Positions 7,436 through 14,940 of a stretch of DNA of 29,895 bases are shown in pieces; positions within the stretch are counted from its first letter, which is position 1; every line of letters starts with the position of its first letter. Under the pieces are notes generated by a model. The model did not search any database, was not told where the DNA came from, and was given only the letters and a program-made list of their open reading frames with translations. The stretch comes from Alteromonas_E sp964230255 (GTDB lineage: Bacteria > Pseudomonadota > Gammaproteobacteria > Enterobacterales > Alteromonadaceae): contig CAXRGW010000092.1 of assembly GCA_964230255.1 (NCBI GenBank), positions 1-29,895 of the forward strand, given 5' to 3'. Position numbers and translations under genes: made by a program.

Positions 7436-7802
7436 CATATTTGTAGGTCTAACTGGCACGGAATTGGTGTCTGTTTCGGACGGCGATTTGTCTTTGCTAA
7501 ATCAAGTGGTCAATGCGTTGCGGTTACAAAAGTTGGCAGAAGAGCAACAACGTATAGCCAATGAGCCGGAACAATCAGGTAGTTTAGGTTTTGGAACACC
7601 TGTGAATGTCGACCGGGGCGTGCCACTGGTTGAACGTTTAGCCGATCAACAGGTGTTTAAAACCAGCGATGATTGGCGAACAATTGAAAACAAAAGAGAG
7701 GCAGTGATTATTACTTACACATTTCCACCCGAGCGCTTGTTTTTTAATGTTGAATGGATTGACGGTACTAGCTCGAATGTCTTTGTACACCAAATAAATT
7801 AA
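7419..7802 (+). CDS. Displaced C-terminal part of the half-TIR membrane protein
   Basis: This 127-residue frame overlaps the end of the preceding ORF and has only a TTG as possible start, without a ribosome site. Its C-terminus, ERLFFNVEWIDGTSSNVFV, aligns with AEMFMQIGFTDGSTSAVSPV in the preceding protein. Its beginning, VADIFVGLTGTE, continues the second CSFG module (compare VVSYISLGESAS after CKFG in the first copy). Both facts indicate that it is the end of the same gene, shifted by one extra base (or two missing) around 7421-7433. A middle stretch, LNQVVNALRLQKLAEEQQRI, is likely helical. Its TAA overlaps the stop of msrQ, which comes from the other side, by four bases at a TTAA. As a separate gene it would be unlike anything I recognise. 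Confidence 0.6.
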   Translation: MISVADIFVGLTGTELVSVSDGDLSLLNQVVNALRLQKLAEEQQRIANEPEQSGSLGFGTPVNVDRGVPLVERLADQQVFKTSDDWRTIENKREAVIITYTFPPERLFFNVEWIDGTSSNVFVHQIN

Positions 7803-8443
7803 GCGGTTCGGGATAAAAAGCGAGCGACTTTGTCTTTTCGCAACCACAGCAGTAGCGCTAACATTACCATGTAAATTATCGGCTCGTATATTGCTGATTT
7901 TACCGACCAATAAAAATGAATGACCACCAGCGGCGCCGCCACATAAATCCAGTTGTGCAAACGTTGCCAGCGCTTGCCCAAACGCCTTTTAAGCGTAGTT
8001 GTAGAGGTTGCAGTTAAAAGCAACAAAATGATAAAGGCAATAAATCCAACTGTGATAAAGGGGCGCTTGATGATCTCTGCTCCGATCAATGACCATTCGA
8101 GTTGCAGTTCAAACAGTACAAAGGTCGAGAGGTGCAAACTTGCATACACAAAAGCATAGATGCCTAGTAGTCGTCGAATATTGATAAGGCTACCGGCTTT
8201 TAGCAGCATTGCTAGAGGCGTTACTGCGAGGCATAGCAACAGCAAATTGACACTGCCCATGCCGGTAAAGTGAAGTAGAGCATCGACCGGATCGCCTGGG
8301 ATCGCGTCGCTAATCGTCAAGTAAAGCATATATGCTACCCAGCCTGCACTTATAAAGTGAATCAATGCTTTAAGCGCAGTAATTCCACGTGCTGATATGC
8401 GAAAAGGTTTTCGCACCAGTGGTTGTATGGGTTTTACATTCAT
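7799..8443 (-). CDS. msrQ: MsrQ, heme-binding membrane subunit of methionine sulfoxide reductase
   Basis: The 214-residue protein has about six membrane helices and the ferric-reductase-like layout of MsrQ (YedZ). Candidate heme-ligating histidines are visible at His58 (LLHFTG), His104 (ASLHLSTF), His163 (RLHNWIYV) and His176 (VVIHFYW). MsrQ passes electrons from the quinone pool or cytoplasmic flavin reductase to periplasmic MsrP, which repairs oxidised methionines in envelope proteins. The gene starts six bases after the msrP stop, as expected for the conserved msrPQ pair. Its end overlaps the tail of the convergent half-TIR gene by four bases, with no hairpin terminator visible between them. 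Confidence 0.92.
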   Translation of the reverse strand: MNVKPIQPLVRKPFRISARGITALKALIHFISAGWVAYMLYLTISDAIPGDPVDALLHFTGMGSVNLLLLCLAVTPLAMLLKAGSLINIRRLLGIYAFVYASLHLSTFVLFELQLEWSLIGAEIIKRPFITVGFIAFIILLLLTATSTTTLKRRLGKRWQRLHNWIYVAAPLVVIHFYWSVKSAIYEPIIYMVMLALLLWLRKDKVARFLSRTA

Positions 8444-8449
8444 ATGATT

Positions 8450-9451
8450 TTAATAGAACTTACGCAAATCTAAATCTTTATATAGAGGTGCAACTTCTTC
8501 GTAACCATTGAACATTTGAGTCTCTATGCGATTACGCGCCAACAAACCACCACTAGTTATGCGTCGTTCCCGCGCCTGACTCCATCTGGGATGGTCGACA
8601 GTTGGATTTACATTGGCATAAAAGCCGTATTCATGAGGAGCGAGAATATTCCAAGTAGTTGGAGGCATTAAATTGGTGAGTTTAATTCTCACAACAGATT
8701 TAATGTTCTTAAATCCATATTTCCACGGCACTACTAAACGGATCGGTGCACCGTTTTGTGGTGGGAGACTCTTACCATAAAGACCGACAGACATGAGCGT
8801 TAGAGGGTGCATTGCTTCGTCGAGACGCAAGCCCTCTACGTACGGATAATCAATACCACCACCGACGAAACGGCTGCGCTGCCCGGGCATTTGCTCAGGA
8901 TCGTTTAGCGTTTCAAACGCAACAAATCTAGCACCGCTTAGCGGCTTGGCGTCTTTGATGAGTTTACCTAACTCAAAACCAATCCACGGTATAACCATTG
9001 ACCAAGCTTCAACGCAGCGCAATCGGTAAATCCGCTCTTCCAAACCATAGCGCTTAAACAAATCGTCAAAACTCAGGGTAATGGGATTTTCGACTAAACC
9101 ATCGACCGTGAGTGTCCAAGGATCAACTTTGAACTCTTGAGCATTGGCGTAAGGGTCATCTTTGCCCGTGCCAAACTCATAAAAGTTATTGTACTGAGTG
9201 ACTTTAGCTTCAGGAGTCAATACTTCATCAGATTGAAAGGCCTGTGGTTGACTGAAGTCTAGCGCCTTGGTTTGAAATAATGATTCATCATCACTGCCAA
9301 ACCAATTAAAAGCGTGTGCGGGTTGAGTGAGTAAACTGCCAGCACCAATAAAGCCCATCCCCTTTAGAATATTGCGACGATCGCGATAGATCCTTTCATC
9401 GGTTACGTCGTTTTCAGTTAAGTCAGAGGGCTTTTTTGTTTTAATTAGCAT
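8450..9451 (-). CDS. msrP: MsrP, periplasmic molybdopterin methionine sulfoxide reductase
   Basis: The 333-residue protein has a Tat signal with the twin arginine in RDRRNILKGMGF (residues 23-34), cleaved after AHA near residue 47. That fits a cofactor loaded in the cytoplasm before export. Cys146 in YRLRCVEAW is the molybdenum-coordinating cysteine of MsrP (YedY), and PLTLMSVGLYGKSLPPQNGAP and WKYGFKNIKSV are typical sulfite-oxidase-fold motifs. It reduces protein-bound methionine sulfoxide in the periplasm, with electrons from MsrQ encoded just downstream. The length matches the E. coli enzyme (334). The 87 bases upstream should hold the promoter, but I see no clear -35/-10 pair. Confidence 0.95.
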   Translation of the reverse strand: MLIKTKKPSDLTENDVTDERIYRDRRNILKGMGFIGAGSLLTQPAHAFNWFGSDDESLFQTKALDFSQPQAFQSDEVLTPEAKVTQYNNFYEFGTGKDDPYANAQEFKVDPWTLTVDGLVENPITLSFDDLFKRYGLEERIYRLRCVEAWSMVIPWIGFELGKLIKDAKPLSGARFVAFETLNDPEQMPGQRSRFVGGGIDYPYVEGLRLDEAMHPLTLMSVGLYGKSLPPQNGAPIRLVVPWKYGFKNIKSVVRIKLTNLMPPTTWNILAPHEYGFYANVNPTVDHPRWSQARERRITSGGLLARNRIETQMFNGYEEVAPLYKDLDLRKFY

Positions 9452-9538
9452 ATTGGATTACCGCACCATTTTACTTTAAGTACGTACCAAGACCGAAAAG
9501 TGTTTGGTTAAATTTCACTAATTTAGTTTAAAGATTGA

Positions 9539-10894
9539 TCACAATGATAAGGTATCGTGTGTTCCACCTCGCTTGGGTACAAACATGTTCGAGTACAAAC
9601 GCGAAGCGAATTCATCAGTCATGCCACTGATATAGTCGGCGATTACGCGCATCCCCAGATCTTGTTCAAGCGCATGCTGCCAGCGCATTCGAGTATTTAC
9701 CGGTAATAAGCGCTCAGGATCTGAAGCAAAGGCTTCAAATAGCTCCATAACCGTTTGTTGCCCTTTGTATTCCAACAATTGGATTTCTGGTTTCTGGATC
9801 ACTTTCTGATATACGAACTGTTTAAACAGGTCTAATGCTTTACCGTGTTGCTCTGGCATTTGCGCCTGGTAATCGAGCAGGTGGCTTTCAAACCGGTTGA
9901 GTGGCGCCAGCTCTATAGCGGTGATGAACAGATTAACCAGAGCGCCAATGGCGTTCTTGCGTTCATAATGCTCTTGATTAAACAGTCGTTGACTCAGTGC
10001 ACTGAAATTATCTGACAGTCCCTCAACTGCTAACGCACTGATTCGGTCCTGCATAAAGTCATTAAACTCGGCTTGATTGATCATACCCATTACAATGGCA
10101 TCTTCTAAATCATGCACACCGTATGCTATGTCATCGGCGAGTTCCATTATTGAACAATCAACAGATTTATATAGAGTCTTTTGATGTCCTAACGCGCTCT
10201 TGCCGGGCTTGTAGGTCATATATAAATCTTTATCAGCCTGACTAAATGGCTTTATTAGCCATTCGAAGATGCTGTTATCGCAATCGAATAGGCCTTTCGG
10301 TGGTAACCAGTCGTGTGCCTTCACAACCCTTAGCTTTTCAAGGTCTGCAGCTGTTTTTGCATCGGTGCCGCGTAACCGGGAAATGAAGTTTGGATACTTA
10401 ACTAAACCCAAAACTGCTCGTCGAGAAAGGTTCATGCCGTGTTCTTTGGTGTATGGCTCTAATTTAGTCACTATACGAAAGGTTTGACCGTTACCTTCGA
10501 AACCACCTGCGTCATTCATCATGTAGTTAAGTGCGATTTCTCCGCCATGGCCAAAGGGTGGATGGCCAATATCATGGGCAAGGCATAATGCTTCTACTAA
10601 ATTACTGTCTAATGCCAAACGGCTCGTCTGTTGCGGATATTTAACGCTTAGTTGTGCACATATACCAACACCAATCTGTGCGGCTTCTAGTGAATGGGTT
10701 AAGCGCGTTCGATAGAAATCACTAAGACCTACACCGAGCACCTGAGTTTTTGCTTGCAAGCGACGAAATGCAGCGGAATGAAGAATTCTCGCTTTATCGC
10801 GTTGATACGGACTGCGGTGATCGCCATCGCGATTTTCAACTCTGGGCAAGCGCCGTTGTCTCCACACTGACGACGCACTGACATCTTGCTGCAA
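9539..10894 (-). CDS. dgt: dGTPase-like HD-domain triphosphohydrolase
   Basis: The 451-residue protein carries the full set of HD-phosphohydrolase metal ligands: His67 in RLTHSLEAAQIG, His107-Asp108 in LCLAHDIGHPPFGH, and the later Asp in ELADDIAYGVHDLED. An N-terminal RDKARILHSAAFRRLQAKTQ is a dGTPase hallmark. The enzyme splits dNTPs to deoxynucleoside and triphosphate and so tunes the dNTP pool. At 451 residues it belongs with the shorter dGTPase-like group rather than the 505-residue E. coli Dgt, so its nucleotide preference is uncertain. The start is TTG 10894, supported by AGGTAGG upstream. It is last in the alaA-yfbR-ychJ direction, 69 bases after ychJ. Confidence 0.9.
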   Translation of the reverse strand: MQQDVSASSVWRQRRLPRVENRDGDHRSPYQRDKARILHSAAFRRLQAKTQVLGVGLSDFYRTRLTHSLEAAQIGVGICAQLSVKYPQQTSRLALDSNLVEALCLAHDIGHPPFGHGGEIALNYMMNDAGGFEGNGQTFRIVTKLEPYTKEHGMNLSRRAVLGLVKYPNFISRLRGTDAKTAADLEKLRVVKAHDWLPPKGLFDCDNSIFEWLIKPFSQADKDLYMTYKPGKSALGHQKTLYKSVDCSIMELADDIAYGVHDLEDAIVMGMINQAEFNDFMQDRISALAVEGLSDNFSALSQRLFNQEHYERKNAIGALVNLFITAIELAPLNRFESHLLDYQAQMPEQHGKALDLFKQFVYQKVIQKPEIQLLEYKGQQTVMELFEAFASDPERLLPVNTRMRWQHALEQDLGMRVIADYISGMTDEFASRLYSNMFVPKRGGTHDTLSL

Positions 10895-10963
10895 AATAAC
10901 TACCTACCTGGTTGTTTGCTATACAGTTTAGAGAATAATGGAGTCTGGGCTTCTGGGCAATGA

Positions 10964-11455
10964 TTAACCGGCTGATATTAAAGGACTACAGCAGCGCTTA
11001 AACTTTTTCCCCGAACCACAGACACAGGTTTCATTCCGTCCTTTTTTAACGACACCGTGTGCTTTGATATCGCCGTTGACATATCGCCATTTACCGTCAC
11101 TCATAACAAAGCGTGAGTGTTCAGCTAATTGCAGCAGTTGCTCGTTTTCAACGAAATAGGCAATGAAATCAACAGTACCGATATCCTTGTCGCTAGTTGT
11201 ACTAATAACTTCCAGTGCCAGCCAGCGAGTGCTTTGATTGTCTTCTGCAAGTTGCTGCGCGTTAACCGCAGGGCGGGTTGCTACAGTGTAGGTGTTCAAC
11301 ACATATTGGTACTGCTGCGATGCATATGCACTATACCGACTGCGCATCAGCGCCTCAGGTGTAGAGGCCGAGTCATTGGCAATAACTGCCTCGCAGCACT
11401 GATTAAAAGTGTTACCTGAACCGCAAGGGCAGGACGCGTTACTCGGATAACTCAT
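10964..11455 (-). CDS. ychJ: YchJ-family protein with two SEC-C zinc motifs
   Basis: The 163-residue protein has the YchJ (UPF0225) layout. An N-terminal SEC-C motif, CPCGSGNTFNQCC (Cys9, 11, 20, 21), is followed by the middle domain signature ALMRSRYSAYASQQYQYV, then LAEHSRFVMSDGKWRYVNG, and a C-terminal SEC-C motif CVCGSGKKFKRCC (Cys144, 146, 155, 156). SEC-C motifs bind zinc and mediate contacts with ribosomes, SecB or other proteins. The role of YchJ is not established. The start codon overlaps the end of the yfbR-like gene by 17 bases, which implies coupled translation. Confidence 0.93.
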   Translation of the reverse strand: MSYPSNASCPCGSGNTFNQCCEAVIANDSASTPEALMRSRYSAYASQQYQYVLNTYTVATRPAVNAQQLAEDNQSTRWLALEVISTTSDKDIGTVDFIAYFVENEQLLQLAEHSRFVMSDGKWRYVNGDIKAHGVVKKGRNETCVCGSGKKFKRCCSPLISAG

Positions 11456-12032
11456 CGACGCTAACTAAACACTTGTCTTTAAATGTCGCCAAAAAGAATT
11501 CAACTTCAGGCATGGTTTCAACGTAACTAGAAAGCATTTTTTCTAATCGAACTTTGACGTGATGAAATTCGCGATTGCCAAAGGCTATTTCGTCACAGGC
11601 TTTTAAATACGCAGCGATCAAGTCTGCGGCTTTAACGATCCGTTTATATTCTGGGTCAACGGCAGACTGAACTATCAGCGGTTTAAATTCTTCTCGTAAC
11701 GCTTCAGGTAGCGTTTCGAGGCACTCGAGTTCTGCAATTTCCTCCAGCTTTTTAAACTCTTTGGTGAGCTCTGGGTTGTGATATTTGGTGACGTGGTTAA
11801 TATCTTGAAGCTTGGTCTCGGAAATTTCGTGATACAAGGCGACCGTAACCGCTCGCTCCGGACTTACATTACCAGCAAAGTAGTTATTCTTGATGACCGC
11901 TAGTAAATGCGTAATTACGGCTACTTGATGACTGTGCTCTGCAACGTTTTCATTTTTAACTGAATGCATCAAAGCCCAGCGCTTAATTAACGGCATGCGC
12001 AATATCCACGCTAAAAATGTACTTTGCTTCAT
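11439..12032 (-). CDS. yfbR: YfbR-like 5'-deoxynucleotidase with HE instead of HD
   Basis: The 197-residue protein aligns along its length with E. coli YfbR, the HD-domain 5'-deoxynucleotidase that dephosphorylates dNMPs. It even shares numbering: His33 in NVAEHSHQVAV, His68, Glu72 and Asp77 in YHEISETKLQD, and the later Asp in IVKAADLIAAYLKACDE. The key metal ligand Asp69 of the H68-D69 pair is Glu here (CAC GAA), and the following GDLPTPVKY of YfbR is QDINHVTKY. Glu can still bind a metal, so the protein may be active, altered in metal or substrate choice, or inactive. It sits five bases after alaA, the same order as in E. coli, and its end overlaps ychJ by 17 bases. Confidence 0.85.
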   Translation of the reverse strand: MKQSTFLAWILRMPLIKRWALMHSVKNENVAEHSHQVAVITHLLAVIKNNYFAGNVSPERAVTVALYHEISETKLQDINHVTKYHNPELTKEFKKLEEIAELECLETLPEALREEFKPLIVQSAVDPEYKRIVKAADLIAAYLKACDEIAFGNREFHHVKVRLEKMLSSYVETMPEVEFFLATFKDKCLVSVDELSE

Positions 12033-12037
12033 AGCGT

Positions 12038-13255
12038 TTAACTCTGGCGGTAATAGCTAAAGAAGTTTGCTAGGCGGTCTAATGCCGCACTAAGTTCATC
12101 AATGTGCGGTAAAAATACCAGTCGAAAGTAAACGCCATCTTTAAGATTAAAAGCGCTACCGTGTACCAATAAGATCTTTTCGTTTTCAAGCAGATCCATA
12201 ATCATTTTTTCGTCGTCTTTGATGTTGAATTTATCTTTATCAACTTTCGCGAAGCAATACATTGCACCTTTTGGCACCACACAGCTAACACCATCAATAA
12301 CATTGAGCTTTTCAGCCGCGATATCACGTTGGATCTTGAGTCGGCCGGTATCGTGAATGAGTTCATTGATACTCTGATAACCGCCCAATGCAGTTTGAAT
12401 TGCGTGTTGACAGGGGACATTGGCGCACATACGCATTGACGAAAGGATAGTTAAGCCTTCAATGTATTCTTTGGCTGCGAGCTTGTTTCCGCTCACGATC
12501 ATCCAACCCGCGCGGAATCCAGCGACGCGATAGTTTTTGGACAATCCACTAAAAGTACAGATGACCAAATCGTCAGCCATAGATGCGATACAATGATGCT
12601 GCGCGTCGTCGTAGACGATCTTGTCGTAAATCTCATCGCTGAAAATCACCAGCTTAAACTCTCTGGCGAGCTCTACGACTTCTTGCAGCAATGCTTTGTC
12701 GTATACTGCACCGGTAGGGTTATTGGGATTGATCAGCACGATCGCTTTGGTTTTTTCTGTGATCTTGCTGCGAATGTCACTAATGTCGGGAAACCAGCCA
12801 TTGTTTTCATTACAGCGATAGTGAACAGGGGAACCGGAAGACAAGCTCACAGCCGCTGTCCATAACGGATAATCTGGCGCGGGCAATAACACTTCATCGC
12901 CGGTGTTGAGTAGTGCTTGCATTGACATCATGATCATTTCACTGACGCCGTTGCCAATAAATACATCTTCAATTGCTGTGTTGCGCACGCCTTTAGATTG
13001 GTAATACTGCATCACTGCGACACGTGCGGCATAAATTCCGGTTGAATCTGAGTAGCCTTGAGCATTAGGTAGATTGCGGATCACGTCTTTTAAGATGTCG
13101 TCTGGCGCATCAAAGCCAAACGGGGCCGGGTTGCCGATATTGAGCTTTAAAATCCGATGTCCTTCGTCTTCTAACTTACGTGCGCGTTCAGCAATAGGGC
13201 CGCGAATGTCATAACAAACGTTGTCGAGCTTGCGGGATTTAGTAACAGTGATCAT
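12038..13255 (-). CDS. alaA: AlaA, glutamate-pyruvate aminotransferase
   Basis: The 405-residue class I/II PLP aminotransferase is the same length as E. coli AlaA (YfbQ). PLP-binding features are visible: INPNNPTGAVY (residues 175-185), SDEIYDKIVYD (Asp207, Tyr210), the Schiff-base Lys240 in FSGLSKNYRVAGFRAGW, and a C-terminal YFRLVFLP with the substrate-carboxylate Arg. It makes alanine from pyruvate with glutamate as donor. The start is the ATG at 13255. It is the first gene of the minus-strand cluster alaA - yfbR - ychJ - dgt and is divergent from the LRAT-like gene with a 156-base shared upstream region. Confidence 0.93.
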   Translation of the reverse strand: MITVTKSRKLDNVCYDIRGPIAERARKLEDEGHRILKLNIGNPAPFGFDAPDDILKDVIRNLPNAQGYSDSTGIYAARVAVMQYYQSKGVRNTAIEDVFIGNGVSEMIMMSMQALLNTGDEVLLPAPDYPLWTAAVSLSSGSPVHYRCNENNGWFPDISDIRSKITEKTKAIVLINPNNPTGAVYDKALLQEVVELAREFKLVIFSDEIYDKIVYDDAQHHCIASMADDLVICTFSGLSKNYRVAGFRAGWMIVSGNKLAAKEYIEGLTILSSMRMCANVPCQHAIQTALGGYQSINELIHDTGRLKIQRDIAAEKLNVIDGVSCVVPKGAMYCFAKVDKDKFNIKDDEKMIMDLLENEKILLVHGSAFNLKDGVYFRLVFLPHIDELSAALDRLANFFSYYRQS

Positions 13256-13400
13256 ATGAGTACTTCCTTGGCTTTGCAGAACAGATTAATACACGCGTAC
13301 CGTTGCTGTTAAGCACTTATTGCCAAATCCCTGTAAAAATCCGTTACAACTTATTCCTTGCATAAAAAAACACCAAAATTACACTTAATATAAGATGTAT

Positions 13401-13406
13401 AGGAGG
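13401..13406 (+). promoter_or_regulatory. Perfect AGGAGG ribosome binding site
   Basis: AGGAGG lies five bases before the ATG at 13412 and fixes the start of the LRAT-like gene. It is the strongest Shine-Dalgarno in the window, which suggests high translation of that gene. Confidence 0.85.
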
Positions 13407-13411
13407 TCCGT

Positions 13412-13936
13412 ATGCCGTTACCTTTAGTTTGGCTTGGTGCCGGCGCAGCAGCGCTTTACGCCGGTACTAAATTGACACGAGAATTCCAAAAATCGCAGGG
13501 GTATATCGATCATTTTCCTGGCGAGTGCAAGCGCAGTGTGATGCCTGTAGATGGTGCAGTAGTTTGTTGTGGGATCTACGAAGTGTTCCAACACACCGGC
13601 ATTTGGGTTGACAATAGCATCATAGAGCTGCGCGGTAATGGTTTGATCCGCGGGATCTCGCCAGAACGATTTTTAGAAGAGCGCAGTGGTAACACGATAT
13701 TTGTAGCCTGTGATAAGAGTCTGCGCCCGCTAGTAAATCCCAACACCGCACAAGCCGCTACTTCACGTATATTCGAATACAGTGAATACGACCTAATTAG
13801 TAATAACTGTCATCGATTTACAATGCACTGCGTCACAGGTGGAGACCGACAAATTACGCGATTTGCAGAACTAAATGCAGCTTTGCTCGACGCGTTTGGT
13901 ACTAAAATTTATTGGCAGCCGATTAGAACTTCGTAA
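13412..13936 (+). CDS. LRAT-like (NlpC/P60-superfamily) protein
   Basis: The 174-residue protein begins with a hydrophobic segment (residues 3-20) that could be a membrane anchor. It then shows the lecithin:retinol acyltransferase-like order of catalytic elements: His61 in VFQHTGIWVDN (compare H-x-G-I/V-Y), a strand IIELRGNGLI, and Cys133 in YDLISNNCHRFTMHCVTG, which corresponds to the N-C-E-H-F motif. Bacterial proteins of this permuted papain-like fold act as thiol acyltransferases, lipases or amidases. Here NCHRF replaces NCEHF, so the substrate may differ. Genes of this type often stand beside unrelated membrane genes, as here with DUF2189. No operon partner is evident. The substrate is unknown, but the His-then-Cys layout is clear. 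Confidence 0.7.
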   Translation: MPLPLVWLGAGAAALYAGTKLTREFQKSQGYIDHFPGECKRSVMPVDGAVVCCGIYEVFQHTGIWVDNSIIELRGNGLIRGISPERFLEERSGNTIFVACDKSLRPLVNPNTAQAATSRIFEYSEYDLISNNCHRFTMHCVTGGDRQITRFAELNAALLDAFGTKIYWQPIRTS

Positions 13937-14040
13937 ATTTTCTACGCAATTTTAGAATTTCATTCTGTTTTCACTATACTCTGTTAATAAAATGTGAACT
14001 AATTTGCTTCGTCTTCACGTATTAATGTCGGTACGGTCTC

Positions 14041-14064
14041 ATAACCACTTTGTTCGGTTATAAT
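14041..14064 (+). promoter_or_regulatory. Candidate -10 box overlapped by an inverted repeat
   Basis: TATAAT at 14059-14064 lies 26 bases before the DUF2189 gene start. An inverted repeat, ATAACC (14041-14046) with GGTTAT (14056-14061), overlaps it. No convincing -35 element is present at 16-18 bases, so either an activator or a repressor at the repeat would make sense. The call rests on sequence likeness only. Confidence 0.35.
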
Positions 14065-14090
14065 GCTGCCGGAATCATAAGGAAATTGCT

Positions 14091-14885
14091 ATGTCGCATC
14101 ATTTCAAAGAAACGCCTAAAAATGCCATTACTGAAAGTAAAATAGCACGTGTTATTCCCTGTAAGGAGTTAGATGTTGGTGACCCCATTAAGTGGTTATC
14201 GCTCGGATTGCGCGACTACTTCCGTACACCGGGTTTGAGTGTTTTTTACGGAGTGATATTTGCGATTATCCCTTGGACAATTGTTTACTTGGTACAACTG
14301 ACGGGTTGGCACTTAGTTATCATGCCAGCAATTGTTTGTTTTATGCTAATAGGGCCTTTCCTTGCAGCTGGACTTTACGACGTGAGTTGGGAGCATGAAA
14401 AAGGTCATAAGCCCAGCTTACGCCATTCTTTGCGAGCGATAAGTCGCAACGCAGTAAACGAATGGGGCTTTGGCTTGATGTTGATGATATTGATGATTTT
14501 CTGGCTTCGCGTGGCATCGTTGATTCATGCTCTATATCCAACCTATTTAGATACTACGCTAGAGAATTTACTACCGTTCTTGGCGTTTGGTACTGTTGTT
14601 GGTGCGGGATTCACTATGCTGGTGTTTTTCATTAGTGCATTTACTCAGCCGATCCTAATGGAGCGTAAGGTTGATATTGCCACAGCAGTGTTAACTAGCA
14701 TGAACGCCGTTTGGGTTAATAAGGTGCCAATGTTTATTTGGGGTGGAATAATCTTCACCGCAGTAGCATTGGGCTTCGTTACCGGATTCGTTGGTTTTAT
14801 TTTCTTAATGCCGTTGATCGGTTATGCGAGTTGGCATGCATATATTGACGCTATCGAAGTGAAGCGTGAGCGCAAATACGAATAA
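14091..14885 (+). CDS. DUF2189 integral membrane protein
   Basis: The 264-residue protein has about six hydrophobic segments, starting after a 60-residue cytoplasmic N-terminus. DUF2189 features I recognise are the start of the membrane part, WLSLGLRDYFRTPGLSVFYG, and GPFLAAGLYDVSWEHEKGHKP. Also typical are QPILMERKVDIATAVLTS and the C-terminal LIGYASWHAYIDAIE. The family has no established function and is sometimes described as a predicted integral membrane protein near cytochrome or stress genes. AAGGA precedes the ATG. It is monocistronic: a strong hairpin terminator lies 27 bases after its stop. Confidence 0.85.
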   Translation: MSHHFKETPKNAITESKIARVIPCKELDVGDPIKWLSLGLRDYFRTPGLSVFYGVIFAIIPWTIVYLVQLTGWHLVIMPAIVCFMLIGPFLAAGLYDVSWEHEKGHKPSLRHSLRAISRNAVNEWGFGLMLMILMIFWLRVASLIHALYPTYLDTTLENLLPFLAFGTVVGAGFTMLVFFISAFTQPILMERKVDIATAVLTSMNAVWVNKVPMFIWGGIIFTAVALGFVTGFVGFIFLMPLIGYASWHAYIDAIEVKRERKYE

Positions 14886-14911
14886 TTTTAGGTTAGTGGT
14901 TAATGTCAAAG

Positions 14912-14935
14912 AGCCCGCATTTGCGGGCTTTTTTT
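14912..14935 (+). terminator. Strong intrinsic terminator
   Basis: AGCCCGC (14912-14918) pairs with GCGGGCT (14923-14929) around a 4-base loop, followed by a run of T. It terminates the DUF2189 gene. On the minus strand only a three-base T stretch follows, so the convergent RND operon may be stopped there less efficiently. Confidence 0.9.
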
Positions 14936-14940
14936 GGGGC

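Noticed and set aside
7421..7440. Programmed +1 frameshift at TGA-C joining the two TIR-like ORFs, as in prfB
   Set aside because: The stop context TGAC is like prfB, but the preceding codon is TGC rather than the slippery CTT, and there is no Shine-Dalgarno-like stimulator just upstream. A plain frameshift mutation or sequence error is simpler.
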